Assembly (NCBI GenBank): GCA_937901255.1
Contig: CALCHN010000075.1
Location: forward strand, 1-56,863
Length of the DNA stretch: 56,863 bases
Reading direction: 5' to 3'
Source of the DNA: an uncultured Flavobacteriales bacterium
GTDB lineage: Bacteria > Bacteroidota > Bacteroidia > Flavobacteriales_E > Vicingaceae
The notes below the pieces were generated by a model. That model was given only the letters and a program-made list of their open reading frames with translations. It was not told the DNA's origin and ran no database searches. Position 1 is the first letter of the stretch. Each line of letters starts with the position of its first letter. A program made the translations under genes and the position numbers. This document shows positions 8,477-16,997 of the stretch, piece by piece.

Positions 8477-8646
8477 GTGCATTTGGAAGAAAATTTGTCA
8501 GTTCGAGTTAATTTCATGATTGACAATGAATGAAATTAGTATCGAGAACACAAATTTTCAATCAAAATAGTGTGTTCTCGATACTTTTTTGTAAGAAAAA
8601 AAACTCGAACTGACACTATTTTTATTGAAAACTCTTCCAAATGCAC
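8477..8646. repeat. 170-bp MITE-like nested inverted repeat
   Basis: The outer arms are GTGCATTTGGAAGA (8477-8490) and its exact complement (8633-8646). The next arms are GTCAGTTCGAGTT (8497-8509) and its complement (8602-8614). The inner stem AGTATCGAGAACACA (8538-8552) pairs perfectly with 8571-8585 and is followed by a T-run, so it could also terminate transcription. No coding capacity. It fills most of the gene-free stretch 8386-8805. Confidence 0.8.
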
Positions 8647-8656
8647 TACGGGTTAT

Positions 8657-8706
8657 CTCAACTCTCCCCCTAACCCCCTCTCTTCGAAGAGAGGGTGGGA
8701 GGTTAT
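8657..8706. repeat. GC-rich C-tract/G-tract repeat element, copy A
   Basis: A perfect 20-nt palindrome at 8676-8695 (CCCTCTC around TTCGAA) is flanked by CCCCCTAACCCC on the left and GGTGGGAGG on the right. It belongs to the same family as the elements at 23183, 24942 and 35877. Confidence 0.65.
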
Positions 8707-8792
8707 CACAAGATGACTTTGGGAGAGTCGTGAGAAGAAAAAGAGCATCTAAAACAGAGAGCTAAAAAAATCATTTCTACTTCAAAAATGAC

Positions 8793-8800
8793 TAACTTTG
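8793..8800 (+). promoter_or_regulatory. -7 box directly ahead of the metal-efflux operon
   Basis: TAACTTTG is a perfect TAnnTTTG. It ends 5 nt before the ATG at 8806 and lies inside the longer reading frame from 8788. This favours the 8806 start and suggests a leader of about 2 nt. Confidence 0.4.
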
Positions 8801-8805
8801 TACTG

Positions 8806-9195
8806 ATGTTCAAAGCAATAAAATACACTTTCGTTTACTTAGCAGCATTTATTGTGCTGTTGCACAACTTGGTTCCTCATGTACACGAGAGCCAATTAAA
8901 TGAGCAAGAACATCAACTCATACACGAAAATGAAGCTTCCGATTTTGTTGATGTGTTAGCCCTTATTTTCCATGAGTTTACCGATGAAGGGGAGATGGAA
9001 GAAATTGTGCTTCGTCAGCAAGATGATGCAAATTTTGCAGTTTCACAAGATGTTATACCACTTATTCCTTTTGGATTAGAGTTGTTGGAAACCAATCAAC
9101 CAATCGTTACCACTACTTTTTTTATTCCTGAAAAACAGCCCGTTGTTTCAGGAATACAATCTTCTTGGGGTATTCGTCCTCCTCCGTTTGCTTAA
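8806..9195 (+). CDS. Small His-containing exported protein of the metal-efflux operon
   Basis: About 129 residues. The start at 8806 is chosen because a -7 box overlaps the earlier ATG at 8788 and because it leaves a compact signal anchor (KAIKYTFVYLAAFIVLLHNLVPHVHE). Histidines cluster just after the hydrophobic segment (PHVHE, EQEHQLIHE), followed by an acidic stretch and a PPPF end. It precedes the CusA-like pump by 57 nt, a position often taken by small periplasmic metal-binding proteins in Bacteroidota. Metal binding is inferred from the histidines and the neighbourhood only. Confidence 0.6.
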   Translation: MFKAIKYTFVYLAAFIVLLHNLVPHVHESQLNEQEHQLIHENEASDFVDVLALIFHEFTDEGEMEEIVLRQQDDANFAVSQDVIPLIPFGLELLETNQPIVTTTFFIPEKQPVVSGIQSSWGIRPPPFA

Positions 9196-9252
9196 TGTTT
9201 TTTTGCCTTTAAAGGCATGTTAACTCATTAAGTTTAAACGAAAAAAATCATC

Positions 9253-12200
9253 ATGTTTGAAAAAATTATTGCTTATTCGCTAAAAAATAAGCTCATCGTA
9301 CTACTGCTAGTTTTAGCACTAATTCTTGGAGGAATTTATTCCATGCAGCATTTGGCGGTTGATGCCGTACCTGATATTACCAATAACCAAGTGCAGGTAG
9401 TAACTTCATCGCCCACACTTGCTGCCGAAGAGGTGGAGCAATTTATTACCTTGCCCATAGAAATGGCGGTAGCCAATATTCCTAATGTAATTGAAGTGAG
9501 AAGTATCTCTCGTTACGGTTTGTCGGTTATTACCATTGTTTTTGAAGAAGAGGTAGATATGATGCTGGCTCGTCAATTTGTTAACGAACAACTTACCATT
9601 GTTAAAGATGAAATTCCTGAAGCTTTTGGTTCACCGGAAATGATGCCCATCACTACAGGATTGGGAGAAATTTACCAATATATTTTACAAGTAAAACCAG
9701 GCTACGAAAACCAATTTGATATTATGAAAATCCGTACTATTCAGGATTGGATAGTAAAAAGACAATTAGCCGGAATGCCCGGTATTATTGAAGTGAGTAG
9801 CTTTGGTGGTTTAGTTAAGCAATACGAAGTAAGTGTTTTCCCTGAAAAATTATTGTCGTATAACATTTCTATCAACGAAGTAGAAGCTGCTTTAGCCAAA
9901 AACAATAGCAACAGTGGTGGTAGCTACATCGAATCGGGCGAAAATGCGTTTTATCTGAGAACAGAAGGTAGGGCTTCCAATTTTGAAGATATTGAAAACA
10001 TCATCATTAAAAATGAGGGGTCACCTGTTAGAATTAAAGATGTGGCAAAAGTGGGTTTTGGAAGCCCTAAACGCTATGGAGCCATGACTATGGATGGGAA
10101 AGGAGAAGTGGTAGGTGGAATTACATTAATGTTGAAAGGAGCCAACTCTTCCGAAGCAGTTGAAAACGTTCAAAACCGAATGGAATTGGTTCAAAAAGCA
10201 TTACCAGAAGGCTTGGAAGTTTATCCTTATTTAGATAGGTCGGTATTGGTAGGTAAAACCATTAACACGGTTACCAAAAACCTTATTGAAGGTGGATTGA
10301 TAGTGATTTTTGTACTGGTATTATTTTTAGGGAATTTCCGAGCCGGATTAATTGTTTCTTCGGTTATTCCACTTTCCATGTTGTTTGCTTTTATTTTAAT
10401 GCGATACTTTAATGTTTCTGCTAATTTAATGTCGCTTGGTGCAATAGATTTTGGAATTGTGGTAGATGGAGCGGTAATTATTGTAGAAGGAGTGTTGCAT
10501 GTTTTGCATCAAAAACATAGAGGAAAAACGTTAACCACTGTGCAAATGAATACCGAAATTCAGTCGGCTACCGGACAAATTTACCGTTCAGCAGCTTTTG
10601 GTGTGTTAATTATTTTGGTAGTTTTTGTTCCCATTTTTTCGTTAGAAGGGGTTGAAGGAAAAACTTTTTTACCCATGGCACAAACCGTAAGCTTCGCTAT
10701 TTTAGGTTCGTTACTACTTTCTCTAACTTATGTTCCAGTAGCTTCTGCTTTATTTTTAAAGAAACACATAAGTGATAAAGACACTTTTTCTGACAAATTG
10801 GTAATTGCTCTTCAGAAAAGATACAAGCCTTTATTGAGCAAAGTATTAGAGCAACCTAAAAAAGTAGTTGCTTTTGCGTTAGCAGGATTAATAGGAGCTT
10901 TTTTGTTATTTAGTACCATGGGTTCTGAGTTTATTCCTACCTTGGAAGAAGGCGATTTGGCAATGCAAATGGCAATAGAACCGGGAAGTTCTTTAGAGAA
11001 AAGTATAGCTACATCCACTCGTGCAGAAAAGATTTTAAAAGATAATTTCTCTGAAATTAATCATGTTGTTTCTAAAATTGGAACAGCCGAGGTGCCAACA
11101 GACCCTATGGCTATTGAAGATGCCGACATCATGATTTTATTAAAAGAAAAAGATGAATGGGAAAATGCCGATAATCGTGAAGATTTAATTGAATTGATGA
11201 AAGAAAAACTGAGTGTGATTACAGATGCTTCTTTTGAGTTTACACAGCCTATACAATTACGGTTTAATGAATTAATGACAGGAGCTAAAACAGATATTGC
11301 CATTCAGATTTTTGGTGAAGACCCAGCCACTTTGAAAACATTGGCAGACAAAACCGCTTTAACCATTAAAGATGTAAATGGTGTTGGAGATGTAAAAGTA
11401 GAACAAACCGAAGGCTTACGTCAGTTAAGTGTGGTAATTGATAGAAAAAAATTAGCCATCCACGAAGTGAATGTAGAAGAAGTAAACCAAACCATTAAAG
11501 CCGCTTATGCCGGAGTAAAAACAGGAGTGATTTACGAAAACGAACGTCATTTTGATTTGGTAGTTCGTTTGGATGAACAAAACATTCAGCAATTATCGCT
11601 CAACAAACTTTTTGTGAAAAATGCTCAGGGAGAAATGGTTTCGCTAAACCAGTTGGCAAAAGTAGAAGAAAAAATAGCTCCAATGCAAATTTCTCGTGAA
11701 GATGCCAAACGAAGAATTACCATTGGCGTAAATGTAAGAGATAGAGACATTGCTTCTTTGGTAGAAGAACTTCAAGGAACAATTGATAAAAGATTAAAGT
11801 TACCGGCTGGTTATACCATCAAATATGGAGGTCAGTTTGAGAATTTAGAAAATGCCCTCAATCGATTAATGATTGTTGTTCCAGTTGCATTAATGCTCAT
11901 TCTATTTTTATTGTATTTAGCATTTGGAACATTTAAAGAATCCATCATTATTTTTATGGCAGTTCCGTTGGCTTCTATTGGTGGAATTTTAGCACTTTGG
12001 TTGCGTGGTATGCCTTTTAGTATTTCTGCTGGTATTGGCTTTATTGCTTTGTTTGGCGTAGCAGTGCTTAACGGAATTGTATTAGTAAACGAAATTGTAA
12101 AATTAAAACAAACCAATATGGCGTTAAAAGATTTAATTATTGAAGCCGCTAACTCTAGGTTACGTCCAGTATTAATGACTGCCTTAGTTGCTTCATTAGG

Positions 12201-13533
12201 GTTTATTCCTATGGCGTTAGCAACCTCTAGTGGTGCTGAGGTTCAGCGTCCATTGGCAACGGTAGTTATTGGCGGATTAATCACCTCTACCTTATTAACT
12301 TTATTGGTGTTGCCGGCTTTATACCTTCTTTTTGATAAGCGTAAAAAAATCAAAATCCCAGCTTCAATGGTATTGTTAATTGGATTATTAGGGACATCAG
12401 TTTCTTTAAATGCTCAAGAAAAACAATTGGGGTTAGAAGAATTAGTTACAGCAGCCCAACAAAATCATGTTAACATAAAACTAAACGAGTTAGAAAAACA
12501 AGTTTGGGAAAGTGAAAGCAAAAATGCGTATCAAATTCAGCCATTGCAAATTGGTGTACAACACGGACAAAATGATGGTGAACTGACGGATACTTATTGG
12601 GAGGTGATGCAAGATTTTGGAGCTCCATGGACGATAAAAAGAAGGAAGAATGCTGCCAAATTAGGCATTGATTTTACCGAACAAAAAGCACAAACCATCC
12701 AACAAGAAATTCGGTATAACATTACTGCTGCATACTACAATTGGTTGTTTTACAATAAGGCTTATGAATTATTAAACGAGGTAAAAATGGCCATGCTTCA
12801 AGCTGAAAAAAGTTTAAAACTGAAGTTAGAAGCCGGAGAAATAAGTCATACCGATTATTTAATGGTACAACAATTAAATAATGCTGTAAAACAGAAAATG
12901 CAACAATATTATTCGGGTAAGAATCAGCAAGAGCAAGAATTGTTATTTTTCTCTGGATTAGATGGAACGATTAAAGATACGCTTTATGAGAAAATTTCAT
13001 TTCAAACGGTATCAACATTAAGTACTAGTTTGTACGCTGAAAATCAGCTTAAAATTGCTCAATTGGAGCAGCAACAAAAAGTGATAAAGTCAGACTTTCA
13101 ACCTACTTTTCAGGCAGGATATTTTCGTCAGAGTTTAAATCATGTTCAAGGATTTCAAGGGTTTAAAGCAGGGTTGGCTATTCCTTTGGTTTTTGGAGGA
13201 AAACGTAATGAGTTAGCCAAAAATCGTTTACAAATCGAAGCTGCTAAAACCGAAAATGATAACCTAAAAAAATTGTTGGAAAGCGAGTTGCAAACACTTA
13301 CTAAAAACATTGCGTTTATGCAGCAAAATGTGGGTAACAATCAGCAATATTTTGATGATACACTTTTAGGGCTACAGCAGCTGCAACAACAATTAACTGT
13401 TGGAGAAATAAATCACTACGAATTTGTTCAGCTCACCAATATTATTATTGAAGGAGCTTTAAGCGAAATGGAAATGATTAACAGCTTTAATCAGGCAGTT
13501 ATAAAACATCAATTTTTAACAACAACTAATTAA
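9253..13533 (+). CDS. CusA/CzcA heavy-metal RND pump fused to a TolC-family channel
   Basis: 1426 residues. Residues 1 to about 1030 are a complete HME-RND pump: an N-terminal membrane helix, two periplasmic loops, and the TM4 signature with D399, D405 and E412, spaced as in CzcA. Residues about 1037-1054 look like a type I signal peptide (hydrophobic run ending LNAQ). Residues about 1056-1426 are an outer-membrane factor with coiled-coil helices. The single chain would thus join an inner-membrane pump to an outer-membrane channel, probably after proteolytic separation. With the adaptor at 13607 it makes a complete CzcCBA-like system for divalent or copper-group cations; the exact metal is not readable. 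Confidence 0.93.
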   Translation: MFEKIIAYSLKNKLIVLLLVLALILGGIYSMQHLAVDAVPDITNNQVQVVTSSPTLAAEEVEQFITLPIEMAVANIPNVIEVRSISRYGLSVITIVFEEEVDMMLARQFVNEQLTIVKDEIPEAFGSPEMMPITTGLGEIYQYILQVKPGYENQFDIMKIRTIQDWIVKRQLAGMPGIIEVSSFGGLVKQYEVSVFPEKLLSYNISINEVEAALAKNNSNSGGSYIESGENAFYLRTEGRASNFEDIENIIIKNEGSPVRIKDVAKVGFGSPKRYGAMTMDGKGEVVGGITLMLKGANSSEAVENVQNRMELVQKALPEGLEVYPYLDRSVLVGKTINTVTKNLIEGGLIVIFVLVLFLGNFRAGLIVSSVIPLSMLFAFILMRYFNVSANLMSLGAIDFGIVVDGAVIIVEGVLHVLHQKHRGKTLTTVQMNTEIQSATGQIYRSAAFGVLIILVVFVPIFSLEGVEGKTFLPMAQTVSFAILGSLLLSLTYVPVASALFLKKHISDKDTFSDKLVIALQKRYKPLLSKVLEQPKKVVAFALAGLIGAFLLFSTMGSEFIPTLEEGDLAMQMAIEPGSSLEKSIATSTRAEKILKDNFSEINHVVSKIGTAEVPTDPMAIEDADIMILLKEKDEWENADNREDLIELMKEKLSVITDASFEFTQPIQLRFNELMTGAKTDIAIQIFGEDPATLKTLADKTALTIKDVNGVGDVKVEQTEGLRQLSVVIDRKKLAIHEVNVEEVNQTIKAAYAGVKTGVIYENERHFDLVVRLDEQNIQQLSLNKLFVKNAQGEMVSLNQLAKVEEKIAPMQISREDAKRRITIGVNVRDRDIASLVEELQGTIDKRLKLPAGYTIKYGGQFENLENALNRLMIVVPVALMLILFLLYLAFGTFKESIIIFMAVPLASIGGILALWLRGMPFSISAGIGFIALFGVAVLNGIVLVNEIVKLKQTNMALKDLIIEAANSRLRPVLMTALVASLGFIPMALATSSGAEVQRPLATVVIGGLITSTLLTLLVLPALYLLFDKRKKIKIPASMVLLIGLLGTSVSLNAQEKQLGLEELVTAAQQNHVNIKLNELEKQVWESESKNAYQIQPLQIGVQHGQNDGELTDTYWEVMQDFGAPWTIKRRKNAAKLGIDFTEQKAQTIQQEIRYNITAAYYNWLFYNKAYELLNEVKMAMLQAEKSLKLKLEAGEISHTDYLMVQQLNNAVKQKMQQYYSGKNQQEQELLFFSGLDGTIKDTLYEKISFQTVSTLSTSLYAENQLKIAQLEQQQKVIKSDFQPTFQAGYFRQSLNHVQGFQGFKAGLAIPLVFGGKRNELAKNRLQIEAAKTENDNLKKLLESELQTLTKNIAFMQQNVGNNQQYFDDTLLGLQQLQQQLTVGEINHYEFVQLTNIIIEGALSEMEMINSFNQAVIKHQFLTTTN

Positions 13534-13606
13534 AAAAGCTCCAACGGAGCGTAATTTAATAGAGATGACTGATAGGTCATCAATAAAAAAACAAAAATTT
13601 AAACCT

Positions 13607-14455
13607 ATGAAAAATTTAATATACATCACCGTTGCCATGTTAATAGTTGCGTGTGGCGACAACAAAACACAAGAAACAACTGAGGCACCAGAAGAAACAG
13701 TGGTGGAAACCACCGAAAAAATGGTAGTGCCCACCAATAAAAATATTGAATGTTTTGGAACGATAGATGTTCCACCATCAGCTATTTATGAAGTTTATGC
13801 CAAAGCCGAAGGGTTTATTACCAAATTAAGTTTGTTAGAAGGGGAGCACGTAGAAAAAGGACAAGTGTTAGCAGAAATAGAATCACCTGAATTTGCTCAG
13901 TGGCAAAAAGAGATGTTATCGGCAAAAGCCAATTACAACTGGCAAAAACAGCATTTTGATAGAAACAAGCAGTTGTATGACAACAAAGCCATCTCTGATA
14001 AAGAGTTTCAGCAAATCGAAAAAGATTATTTGTTGGCAAAATCCACCTATCAAGGATGGAAAGACCAGCTTGCAGCTATTGGGTTTTCAGAAAATCAATT
14101 AATTAATAATAGCAATGTTAAATTACAAATAAGAAGTATTGCTCACGGAACGGTGGTAAAAATAAACACCAAAAACGGTGCGAAAATTTCGGCTGACACA
14201 CATTTATTTACCATATTAGATAAATCACACCTACACATTGAAATGAAAATAGCAGCTGCTGATATTCAGGGTGTAAAAATTAATCAGCCTTTCTTTTTAT
14301 TACACAACCAAGATACCATTAAAGGACATGTTTATTTAATTAATGATTTAATTAATGAAGATAATACCGTTAGGGTTCATGGGCATTTTGATAATGATAA
14401 AGATGAGGAAAAATTAATTGTTGGTCAGCAGTTTTTTGTTGAGATTTTGAAATAA
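13607..14455 (+). CDS. RND periplasmic adaptor lipoprotein (CzcB/CusB-like)
   Basis: The start at 13607 (282 residues) is chosen over 13565 because it gives a clean lipoprotein signal, MKNLIYITVAMLIVAC, with the lipidated Cys at position 17. A lipoyl-like segment (YAKAEGFITKLSLLEGEHVEKGQVLAEIESPEF), a helical hairpin (LSAKANYNWQKQHFDRNKQLYDNKAISDKEF) and a beta-barrel domain follow. It is shorter than many adaptors. It follows the pump gene by 73 nt and ends the operon before a strong terminator. Confidence 0.9.
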   Translation: MKNLIYITVAMLIVACGDNKTQETTEAPEETVVETTEKMVVPTNKNIECFGTIDVPPSAIYEVYAKAEGFITKLSLLEGEHVEKGQVLAEIESPEFAQWQKEMLSAKANYNWQKQHFDRNKQLYDNKAISDKEFQQIEKDYLLAKSTYQGWKDQLAAIGFSENQLINNSNVKLQIRSIAHGTVVKINTKNGAKISADTHLFTILDKSHLHIEMKIAAADIQGVKINQPFFLLHNQDTIKGHVYLINDLINEDNTVRVHGHFDNDKDEEKLIVGQQFFVEILK

Positions 14456-14498
14456 AAAAAAGCATCAAGCATATAATTACATGCTTGATGCTTTTTTA
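14456..14498. terminator. Strong bidirectional terminator
   Basis: AGCATCAAGCAT (14461-14472) pairs exactly with ATGCTTGATGCT (14481-14492) over an 8-nt loop. It has A-run and T-run flanks, so it works in both directions between two convergent genes. Confidence 0.9.
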
Positions 14499-14523
14499 GT
14501 AAAGTTTTTGATGAGGTTAATGG

Positions 14524-14814
14524 TTAAAATTTGCAACCCATTTTATCTCCTTCATCTAATAATTGATCGTTAGTGTATTTTCCTTCATCGATAGCTTTGT
14601 CAACAGCATCATTAAACTTGTCTATTTCATCATTTAGTGCATCATAATCTGCATCAGATAAATGATCTGAATTATCTAGTTGGTTGTATAAGTCGCAAAG
14701 ACAATTTGTTGCACTCATTAGATCAGACGCATCACATTTTTTACTATTGTTGGCTTCTCCACAAGAAGCTAAGAAAATAGCTACAAATGAACTAAGTATT
14801 AAAAGTTTTTTCAT
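14524..14814 (-). CDS. Small acidic lipoprotein
   Basis: The ATG at 14814 is preferred over 14841 because it opens a lipoprotein signal, MKKLLILSSFVAIFLASC, with the lipid Cys at residue 18; 96 residues. The mature part is acidic and helical with several Cys (KKCDASD, NCLCDLY, GCKF) and a repeated DADYDALNDEIDKFNDAVD pattern. No known domain. It has its own -7 box at 14839-14846 and ends at the shared terminator. Confidence 0.65.
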   Translation of the reverse strand: MKKLLILSSFVAIFLASCGEANNSKKCDASDLMSATNCLCDLYNQLDNSDHLSDADYDALNDEIDKFNDAVDKAIDEGKYTNDQLLDEGDKMGCKF

Positions 14815-14838
14815 AATAAATTGATTTTTAACTTTTGA

Positions 14839-14846
14839 CAAATATA
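14839..14846 (-). promoter_or_regulatory. -7 box of the small lipoprotein gene
   Basis: On the minus strand TATATTTG, a perfect TAnnTTTG, 25 nt before the ATG at 14814. Confidence 0.5.
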
Positions 14847-14905
14847 TAAAATTAATAAAGGAAACTAAATTTATTAAACAAATAAAAGCGGTAAATAAGA
14901 ATTAT

Positions 14906-14913
14906 TACTTTTG
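14906..14913 (+). promoter_or_regulatory. -7 box of the GNAT gene
   Basis: TACTTTTG, a perfect TAnnTTTG, about 36 nt before the ATG at 14950. Confidence 0.5.
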
Positions 14914-14949
14914 ACTTTAAACAACTTCATATATAAATAGCTACTACAA

Positions 14950-15441
14950 ATGAATATAACCTTTAAGCCCATAGAAAAATCTGATTTATCGGAAGTTACT
15001 GCTATTTATAATTATTATGTAGAAAATTCTACAGCCACTTTTCACTTACAGGCAGTTACAGAGCAAGAAATGGAGCAAACACTTTGTTTAGGACATTCTG
15101 TTTATCTATCATTTGTTATTCTATGTGATAATATAATTGCTGGTTTTTGTTATTTGGGGCAGTTTCGTAAAAAAGAAGCGTACGATATTTCTGCCGAAGT
15201 AACCTTGTACATTAAGCCAGCATTTACAGGTAAACAAATTGGTGTTGAGGTACTTTCTTTTATGGAAAAAACTGCCAAAAACTTAGGGTTAAAAAACCTA
15301 GTTGGAGTAATTACCTCAGAAAATGCAGGAAGCCTAAAATTGTTTGAACGTTGCGGCTATTTTAAATGCGGACATCTTAAAAACATAGGAATTAAATTCG
15401 GCAGAACGTTGGATGTAATTTCTTATCAGAAAGAGATTTAA
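14950..15441 (+). CDS. GNAT family N-acetyltransferase (phosphinothricin-type)
   Basis: 163 residues, soluble. It starts with the PAT-like pattern (FKPIEKSDLSEVTAIYNYYVENSTATF). It keeps an acetyl-CoA-binding region (AEVTLYIKPAFTGKQIGVEVL) and the conserved SENAGSLKLFERCGY strand-helix. Relatives acetylate small amines, amino acids or phosphinothricin, so the substrate cannot be read here. It is a single gene between its own promoter and the TetR operon. Confidence 0.85.
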   Translation: MNITFKPIEKSDLSEVTAIYNYYVENSTATFHLQAVTEQEMEQTLCLGHSVYLSFVILCDNIIAGFCYLGQFRKKEAYDISAEVTLYIKPAFTGKQIGVEVLSFMEKTAKNLGLKNLVGVITSENAGSLKLFERCGYFKCGHLKNIGIKFGRTLDVISYQKEI

Positions 15442-15480
15442 AATAAATAACATAAATGTTTTTTGTTTTAATAAAATAAT

Positions 15481-15507
15481 TAATTTTGTAAGTGAACACT
15501 AACTTAC
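15481..15507 (+). promoter_or_regulatory. Promoter overlapping an inverted-repeat operator for tetR
   Basis: TAATTTTG (15481-15488) is a perfect -7 box. It overlaps GTAAGT-N8-ACTTAC (15488-15507), an inverted repeat placed over the inferred transcription start. A second palindrome, AGTGAACACT, lies within it. The position suggests autorepression by the TetR protein encoded just downstream. Confidence 0.55.
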
Positions 15508-15517
15508 GAAAATTTAA

Positions 15518-16120
15518 ATGATGAATTTTTCAGATAGACAAATACAGATTATTGAAGCTGCAACTAAAAGAATAGATAAGTATGGAATTCAAGAACTTAC
15601 CATAAAAAATTTAGCAAATGATTTAGCATTATCGGAGGCAGCATTATATCGTCATTTTAATAGTAAAAATGAAATTATGATGGGGATGCTTTCCTATTTT
15701 ATTATTGGAATGAAAGAAAAAATAAATAAAATTATAGCTAATGATTCTAAAATTCCTTGCGAAATTCTTAGGGATGTATTTAATAATCAATTAAACACCT
15801 TTGTTCAAAACCCAGCCATTGTAAGTGTTATTTTTTCTGAAGGCATTTTTCAATTCAACAATGAGTTGAGTAGTAAACTTAGTGAGATGATGGATTTAAT
15901 GCATAATAACATTACAGGAATTATTAAAAATGGACAGGAAGAAGGTAGTTTTAAAAAAGTGTTAAGTCCAGGTGTAGCAGCAACTATGATTATGGGAAGT
16001 ATGCGAATGGTAGTGCTAAAATGGAAACTTTCGGGAAACAAATCCAATTTAGTAAAAGATGGACAAACCATGTTAAATGGTATTTTAAAAATGATGGAAA
16101 GAAAACAAGCTCTTGTTTAA
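15518..16120 (+). CDS. TetR/AcrR family transcriptional regulator
   Basis: 200 residues. The N-terminal helix-turn-helix (about 8-55) is typical: IIEAATKRIDKYGIQELTIKNLANDLALSEAALYRHF. The C-terminal helical ligand domain is unremarkable. It opens a tight operon with a membrane protein, a His-rich lipoprotein, a cytochrome/DUF3365 protein and OsmC. With the operator over its promoter, it is likely the local repressor; the inducer is unknown but the operon suggests redox or electrophile stress. ATG codons at 15518 and 15521 are both possible starts. Confidence 0.9.
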   Translation: MMNFSDRQIQIIEAATKRIDKYGIQELTIKNLANDLALSEAALYRHFNSKNEIMMGMLSYFIIGMKEKINKIIANDSKIPCEILRDVFNNQLNTFVQNPAIVSVIFSEGIFQFNNELSSKLSEMMDLMHNNITGIIKNGQEEGSFKKVLSPGVAATMIMGSMRMVVLKWKLSGNKSNLVKDGQTMLNGILKMMERKQALV

Positions 16121-16137
16121 ACAGCAAACAAATTAGG

Positions 16138-16530
16138 ATGCAAAATATATTAAGAATAATCAACTCAATTGCACTTACATTTTTTGGAGGGCTATCTGTT
16201 TTTCTAACGCTTTCAATTATTTTCGATTGGTTAGGCATTAGAGAAAAAGAAGGGAATTATGTATTGTTTATTGTGTATGCGAATCTAATTTGTGGAATAA
16301 TATATTTAATAGCAGCTTATGCCAATTTTATAAAATTCAAGAAAACATATCTACTATTAACAGTAGCAATAGGTGTTTTGTTAGCAGCGTTTATAGCTCT
16401 TTCGTTTTATGTAAATTCAGGAGGGATTCATGAAGAAAAAACAATAGGAGCAATGCTTTTTAGAATAGGAATTACAATAGGATTTACCTTATTATCTTTT
16501 TATACAATTAATAATAACAATAAAATTTAA
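16138..16530 (+). CDS. Four-helix membrane protein of unknown function
   Basis: 130 residues. The ATG at 16138 lies 17 nt after the tetR stop; an earlier in-frame ATG at 16021 is inside tetR and would add a charged, unlikely N-terminus. Four hydrophobic helices are visible (starting near IINSIALTFF, VLFIVYANLICGI, LLLTVAIGVLLAAF, MLFRIGITIGFTLL). No family recognised. Position in the redox operon suggests a membrane role linked to the lipoprotein and cytochrome that follow. Confidence 0.65.
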   Translation: MQNILRIINSIALTFFGGLSVFLTLSIIFDWLGIREKEGNYVLFIVYANLICGIIYLIAAYANFIKFKKTYLLLTVAIGVLLAAFIALSFYVNSGGIHEEKTIGAMLFRIGITIGFTLLSFYTINNNNKI

Positions 16531-16535
16531 CACAC

Positions 16536-16997
16536 ATGAAAAAAATATTTTTAATTACCACTATTGCCATTTCTTTTATTGCTTGTAAAAATGAAGGAAG
16601 CCACGAAAACTATGATGAACATGAACATAATGAAGAAACTGTAACTCATGAAGAAGATCATCATAATCATGAATCGGAAGCCATTGTGTTAAATGATGGT
16701 GAAAAATGGAAAGTAGTAGAAAATATGTCTGGCTACATTCGCAATATGGAAAAGGCAGTAAATGAATTTGAAGGAGAAGATTATACAGCCTTAGCAAAAA
16801 CCATAGATGAAAATATTAGAGCATTAACAGAAAATTGTACGATGGAAGGACAAGCTCATGATGAATTACACAAGTGGTTATTGCCTTTTATAGAACTTTC
16901 TGAAGAATTTGATGTGGCTACTGAAAAAGAAAATCAAGAAAAAATTTATCAGAAATTTAAAAAAATGTTCGTTGAATATAACACCTACTTTGAATGA
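16536..16997 (+). CDS. His-rich periplasmic lipoprotein
   Basis: 153 residues. The lipoprotein signal ends at C17 (MKKIFLITTIAISFIAC). A His/Glu-rich stretch (about 22-50, many HE and HH pairs) could bind metal. A helical domain follows with NCTMEGQAHDELHKWLLPF, a pattern found in small Bacteroidota periplasmic proteins near metal-handling genes. Its TGA overlaps the ATG of the cytochrome gene (ATGA at 16994-16997), so translational coupling is likely. The metal is not known. Confidence 0.7.
   Translation: MKKIFLITTIAISFIACKNEGSHENYDEHEHNEETVTHEEDHHNHESEAIVLNDGEKWKVVENMSGYIRNMEKAVNEFEGEDYTALAKTIDENIRALTENCTMEGQAHDELHKWLLPFIELSEEFDVATEKENQEKIYQKFKKMFVEYNTYFE

Noticed and set aside
13565..13606. 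Upstream ATG for the RND adaptor
   Set aside because: It would place 14 charged residues before a clear lipoprotein signal, so 13607 is used.
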